Both the position numbers and the translations under genes were made by a program. DNA of 64,000 nt from an uncultured Clostridia bacterium. GTDB lineage: Bacteria; Bacillota; Clostridia; Oscillospirales; Acutalibacteraceae. Shown one piece after another: positions 61,418 through 64,000 of this stretch. The notes below the pieces were generated by a model. It had not been told where the DNA came from, did not search any database, and saw only the letters and a program-made list of their open reading frames with translations. Within the stretch, counting starts at the first letter, position 1, and each line of letters opens with the position of its first letter. The DNA lies in the NCBI GenBank assembly GCA_947625485.1, contig CANQOP010000002.1:62001-126000 (forward strand), written 5' to 3'.

Positions 61418-62341
61418 TTATTTGCTGTCTGTTTTATTGTCGTCCTGCCAAAGAGCCTTAAGAGATGTCACATAACCCGCCATATTCTGAATATCTGAAG
61501 GAACGATAATCTTGGTAGCCTTACCGTCGGCAGCCTTAGCGAACGCCTCTAAGCTCTTGAGCGCAACTACAGGGTCAGAAGGCGCGGCTTCGTTAAGCAT
61601 TCTGATAGCGTCTGCGTTAGCTTTCTGAACCGCTAAAATAGCCTCTGCTTCACCTGCTGCTTCGCGGATTTTCTGCTCTCTTACGGCGTCAGCCTTTAAA
61701 ATTGCGGATTCCTTCATACCCTCTGCAACGAGTATCTGGCTCCTCTTTTCACCCTCGGCGTCAAGTATGCGGGCACGTCTCTCGCGCTCTGCTTTCATCT
61801 GCTTTTCCATAGCGTCCTGAATCTCGCGCGGAGGCAGAATATTTTTAAGCTCTACGCGGATAACCTTAATACCCCACGCATCCGTAGCCTCGTCAAGAAT
61901 TATACGGATTTTATCATTGATAGTATCTCGAGACGTGAGAGTCGAGTCAAGCTCGAGGTCTCCTATAATGTTACGCAGAGTAGTCGCTGTAAGATTTTCA
62001 ATAGCCGAAAGCGGATTCTCTACACCGTAAGTATAGAGCTTCGGGTCGGTAATTTCAAAGTAAACAACAGTGTCAATCTGCATTGTAACGTTGTCTCGCG
62101 TGATGACAGGCTGAGGCGGGAAATCAACAACTTGTTCTTTAAGCGATACTTTTTTTGAAATACGGTCAATAAAAGGCATCTTTAAATGCAAACCCGTACC
62201 CCAAGTAGAATAATAAGCTCCGAGACGCTCAATAACAAACGCATGAGCCTGCGGAACAATTTTGATATTTCTAACAATAATTATTAAAACAATAACAGCA
62301 ATTATAATTAATGAAATAAAACCAATCGGAATATCCGGCAT
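61418..62341 (-). CDS. SPFH/Band-7 membrane protein (QmcA/stomatin-like)
   Basis: A 307-residue protein with one N-terminal membrane helix (residues 6-24). The SPFH domain follows (VPQAHAFVIERLGAY, PPQPVITRDNVTMQIDTVVYFEITDP). A long charged helical region rich in Ala/Glu/Arg (about 180-250) probably drives assembly into rings. Family members organise membrane microdomains and are usually paired with an NfeD protein, exactly as here, where NfeD lies 12 bases upstream. Specific role unknown. Confidence 0.9.
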   Translation of the reverse strand: MPDIPIGFISLIIIAVIVLIIIVRNIKIVPQAHAFVIERLGAYYSTWGTGLHLKMPFIDRISKKVSLKEQVVDFPPQPVITRDNVTMQIDTVVYFEITDPKLYTYGVENPLSAIENLTATTLRNIIGDLELDSTLTSRDTINDKIRIILDEATDAWGIKVIRVELKNILPPREIQDAMEKQMKAERERRARILDAEGEKRSQILVAEGMKESAILKADAVREQKIREAAGEAEAILAVQKANADAIRMLNEAAPSDPVVALKSLEAFAKAADGKATKIIVPSDIQNMAGYVTSLKALWQDDNKTDSK

Positions 62342-62353
62342 ATTAACTCCTCC

Positions 62354-62788
62354 TTAAATTACTTTGACTAAAAGCTTTACACCCTCAATAGAGCACACTT
62401 TTACATTAGCTCCTACCTTAATTTCGTTTCCGTCAACGCTCTTCGCGCTCCAGATTTTACCGTCAACATTAACCTGTCCGACTCCGGTATGATTTAGTAT
62501 ATCCGAAGTAACAATTCCTACTCGGCCGATAAGGCGATCGGAGTTAGTAGGCTCCTTTTTATTGTTGACATATTTTTTTACAAGCGGGCGCGTTGCGATA
62601 AGGCATATAAGCGACACTGCTATAAATACGACTGACTGAATAAGAATACTGTCGGTAAAGAAGCAGGTAACAGCAGCGCAAGCGCCGCCTATTACAAACC
62701 AAATCGACACAAGCTGGCTCGTCAGTCCTTCGCAAATAAGCATAAATACGGCGAAAATCAGCCATACAAATATAATATAGTCTTCCAT
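62354..62788 (-). CDS. NfeD-family membrane protein
   Basis: 144 residues: three to four hydrophobic segments in the first 75 residues (FVWLIFAVFMLICEGLT, VSIWFVIGGACAAVTCFF, SVVFIAVSLICLIAT). A C-terminal OB-fold follows (RLIGRVGIVTSDI, GQVNVDGKIWSA, VKVCSIEGVKLLV). This is the short NfeD form without the protease domain. It is paired with the SPFH gene behind one promoter. Confidence 0.9.
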   Translation of the reverse strand: MEDYIIFVWLIFAVFMLICEGLTSQLVSIWFVIGGACAAVTCFFTDSILIQSVVFIAVSLICLIATRPLVKKYVNNKKEPTNSDRLIGRVGIVTSDILNHTGVGQVNVDGKIWSAKSVDGNEIKVGANVKVCSIEGVKLLVKVI

Positions 62789-62813
62789 AATACCCTCCTT
62801 ATCAACATAGAAT

Positions 62814-62842
62814 ATGATAGCACTTTAACGAAGCTAAGTCAA
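62814..62842 (-). promoter_or_regulatory. Promoter of the NfeD-SPFH pair
   Basis: Minus strand: TTGACT (62842-62837), 17 bases, TATCAT (62819-62814). Confidence 0.65.
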
Positions 62843-62865
62843 TACGGAAAAAGTTGCATAAACGC

Positions 62866-62894
62866 TATACATTTTGTTTTTTTTATGCTAAAAT
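62866..62894 (+). promoter_or_regulatory. Promoter of the DUF4364 gene
   Basis: Weak -35 TATACA (62866), 17 bases, extended -10 TGC-TAAAAT (62889-62894). The -10 overlaps the ATG that the ORF track uses as start, which argues for the later start at 62915. Confidence 0.55.
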
Positions 62895-62914
62895 ATAAAA
62901 GAGGACGTGAGATT

Positions 62915-63526
62915 ATGTACGACAATGATGAACTTATAAATACATTTGACGAGGGTATAATTTACGGCGGAGTACGCTCCAAAAATGAGATACGAACTCT
63001 TATATGCTATCTGTACTCGTCTGTAAACAAGCCGATGGACAAGGAAACTGTTGTTGAAATAATCCAGACGCGCGGACTTGCAAACTATTTTGAAACGAGC
63101 GCGTGTTTTGACGACCTTATTTTACATAATAACATAGAACTTGTAGACGAGGATAAAAAGCTTTACTTTGTAACTCCTAACGGAAAAATGGTTGCAGAAC
63201 AGCTTGAGACCACGCTTGCAAGCTCCGTCAAGGATAAAGCGTACACCTGCGCTCTTGCTCTGCTTGAGCAGAGACGGATTGAGAAGGAAAACGCTGTCGC
63301 AATAACAAAAACCGATAAAGGCTTTAACGTTAACTGCCGAATATCGGGAGGAGACGTCGATTTGGTATCAATAGACATATACGCACCCGACAACAAGCAA
63401 GCTAAAATTATTAAAAAAAATTTCCACAAAAACCCGGAACTGCTGTATAAGGTTATTATGGGTACTATGACCAAGGACAAGCGAATGGTCGCGGAGTGTC
63501 TTGAAGAGATAAGAAGAGGTCACTAA
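62915..63526 (+). CDS. DUF4364 family protein
   Basis: A 203-residue soluble protein of a family common in Clostridia, of unknown function. The N-terminal half looks like a winged helix (IRTLICYLYSSVNKPMDKETVVEII, FDDLILHNNIELV, YFVTPNGKMVAEQLE), which suggests a DNA-binding regulator. The C-terminal half is mixed alpha/beta. ATG 62915 behind GAGGACGTGAG is the start; the track's start lies in the promoter. Its 3' end overlaps the convergent bofA by four bases. Confidence 0.82.
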   Translation: MYDNDELINTFDEGIIYGGVRSKNEIRTLICYLYSSVNKPMDKETVVEIIQTRGLANYFETSACFDDLILHNNIELVDEDKKLYFVTPNGKMVAEQLETTLASSVKDKAYTCALALLEQRRIEKENAVAITKTDKGFNVNCRISGGDVDLVSIDIYAPDNKQAKIIKKNFHKNPELLYKVIMGTMTKDKRMVAECLEEIRRGH

Positions 63527-63783
63527 AAAAAGAGATTTAAGGTGAGCAGAGCCGTAACTCCCGGTATTCCTCCTATTGCAGAGACCATTACCGTCAGAAG
63601 ACTGAAAGGCAGAAACACTCCTGTAAAACCGCTCGTAAATTCAACTGCCAGAAGCGTTAGAAAACCCGATAAAAATGACAGAAAGGCTCGTCTTACGGGC
63701 CTTTTTTGTTTACCGATTTTGTGAATAATAATAAATATGATAAACGACCCTAAAAAAATGCCTGCGATATGATACCATTCCAT
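63523..63783 (-). CDS. bofA: Pro-sigma-K processing inhibitor BofA family protein
   Basis: An 86-residue membrane protein with two to three hydrophobic segments (IAGIFLGSFIIFIIIHKI, AFLSFLSGFLTLLAVEF, FSLLTVMVSAIGG) and the ending GGIPGVTALLTLNLFF typical of BofA. In B. subtilis BofA holds the SpoIVFB protease inactive until SpoIVB signals, so it belongs functionally with the spoIVB gene of this window. ATG 63783 (AGGAAG eight bases upstream) replaces the track's GTG. Confidence 0.87.
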   Translation of the reverse strand: MEWYHIAGIFLGSFIIFIIIHKIGKQKRPVRRAFLSFLSGFLTLLAVEFTSGFTGVFLPFSLLTVMVSAIGGIPGVTALLTLNLFF

Positions 63784-63803
63784 TACGAACACTTCCTGTT
63801 TAA

Positions 63804-63838
63804 AATAAAATAGACCGTAGGACTTGCCTACGGTCTAT
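63804..63838 (-). terminator. secG terminator
   Basis: Perfect 12-bp stem atagaccgtagg / cctacggtctat with loop acttg; on the minus strand it runs into TTTATTTT. It lies between secG and bofA. Confidence 0.85.
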
Positions 63839-63869
63839 AACTATGTCCGATATTGATATTTTAGAACAA

Positions 63870-64000
63870 TTACTTAAAGAATGCGATAACATTCAGCCCG
63901 ATAACTACCAGAACAAACACAGCTGCGAAAACTTTCGTCCAACGCGCCAGGAACGCGTCAATCGAACGAGCCTTATTCTTTGAGAAGAATGTATCCGCAC
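63870..64000 (-). CDS. secG: Preprotein translocase subunit SecG (5' end cut by window edge)
   Basis: Translated by eye from the minus strand: the last 43 residues read ADTFFSKNKARSIDAFLARW and then a hydrophobic helix (FAAVFVLVVIGLNVIAFF) before TAA. The TFF.KNKARSID.FL pattern followed by a C-terminal membrane helix is the SecG signature. SecG assists SecYEG-driven export. The first membrane helix and start lie beyond the window. A strong terminator follows. Confidence 0.9.
   Translation of the reverse strand, partial: ADTFFSKNKARSIDAFLARWTKVFAAVFVLVVIGLNVIAFFK

Noticed and set aside
1-64000. CRISPR arrays, tRNA/rRNA genes, insertion sequences, phage genes
   Set aside because: No regularly spaced repeats, tRNA-like cloverleaf boxes, transposase or integrase motifs were recognised by reading; a tRNA or CRISPR search program would be needed to exclude small cases.

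Overview
The window looks like a chromosomal segment of a low-GC, spore-forming Firmicute of the class Clostridia, most probably from the Oscillospirales/Ruminococcaceae area. This rests on spo0A next to spoIVB, plus yunB and bofA; the ylm/sepF/divIVA division cluster; a CD1247-type zinc-ribbon protein beside efp; a DUF4364 gene; and an archaeal-type IMP cyclohydrolase in the purine operon. The family placement is inference from gene content. I saw no rRNA, tRNA, CRISPR array, insertion sequence or prophage. Almost everything is on the minus strand, and no gene-free gap exceeds about 225 bases.

Layout. 1-3.5 kb (minus): partial rbgA, lepB, rplS with its own promoter and a structured leader, rluD, lspA. 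3.5-14.9 kb: ten tightly spaced minus-strand genes, miaB-ylbF-mutS-mutL-miaA-(HlyD-like)-yggS-sepF-ylmH-divIVA, joining tRNA modification, mismatch repair and cell division behind a promoter embedded in a large inverted repeat. 14.9-18.6 kb: yunB, the CD1247-like gene, efp, pepP, aroQ and rpsU. 18.7-36.2 kb: a second very long minus-strand array, rRNA/tRNA methyltransferase-dprA-topA-trmFO-plsX-rnc-(Elp3-like radical SAM)-smc-ftsY-rdgB-yhbY-nadD-yqeK-rsfS-leuS. 36.2-37.5 kb: infC-rpmI-rplT with a sigma-A promoter, an attenuator-type leader and an AUC start codon for infC.

37.5-41.9 kb (minus) is a polyol-phosphate/teichoic-acid type cluster: an IspD/TarI-like cytidylyltransferase, a GatD-like polyol-phosphate dehydrogenase, a divergent ribulose-phosphate epimerase and a TagF-like polymerase. 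They could together make and polymerise a CDP-pentitol. 42-43.4 kb (plus): CPBP protease and tadA. 43.4-47.6 kb (minus): cca, a small membrane protein and a CtpE-like P-type ATPase. 47.7-52.4 kb (plus): spoIVB, spo0A and copA. The copA ORF carries an in-frame internal ribosome binding site ahead of a CopZ-like domain. 52.4-54.3 kb (minus): an ECF sigma factor fused through one transmembrane helix to a large extracytoplasmic domain, the most unusual single gene here.

54.4-61.2 kb (minus) is the purine operon purE-purF-purM-purN-purO-purH(AICAR transformylase only)-purD. 61.4-64 kb holds an SPFH/NfeD pair, the DUF4364 gene, bofA and the 3' end of secG. Several ORF-track starts are too long. I moved starts where a Shine-Dalgarno, an upstream terminator or a promoter decides the question, and say so in each entry. 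Two genes (infC and the Elp3-like gene) appear to use non-AUG/GUG/UUG starts and are truncated or mis-started in the ORF track.
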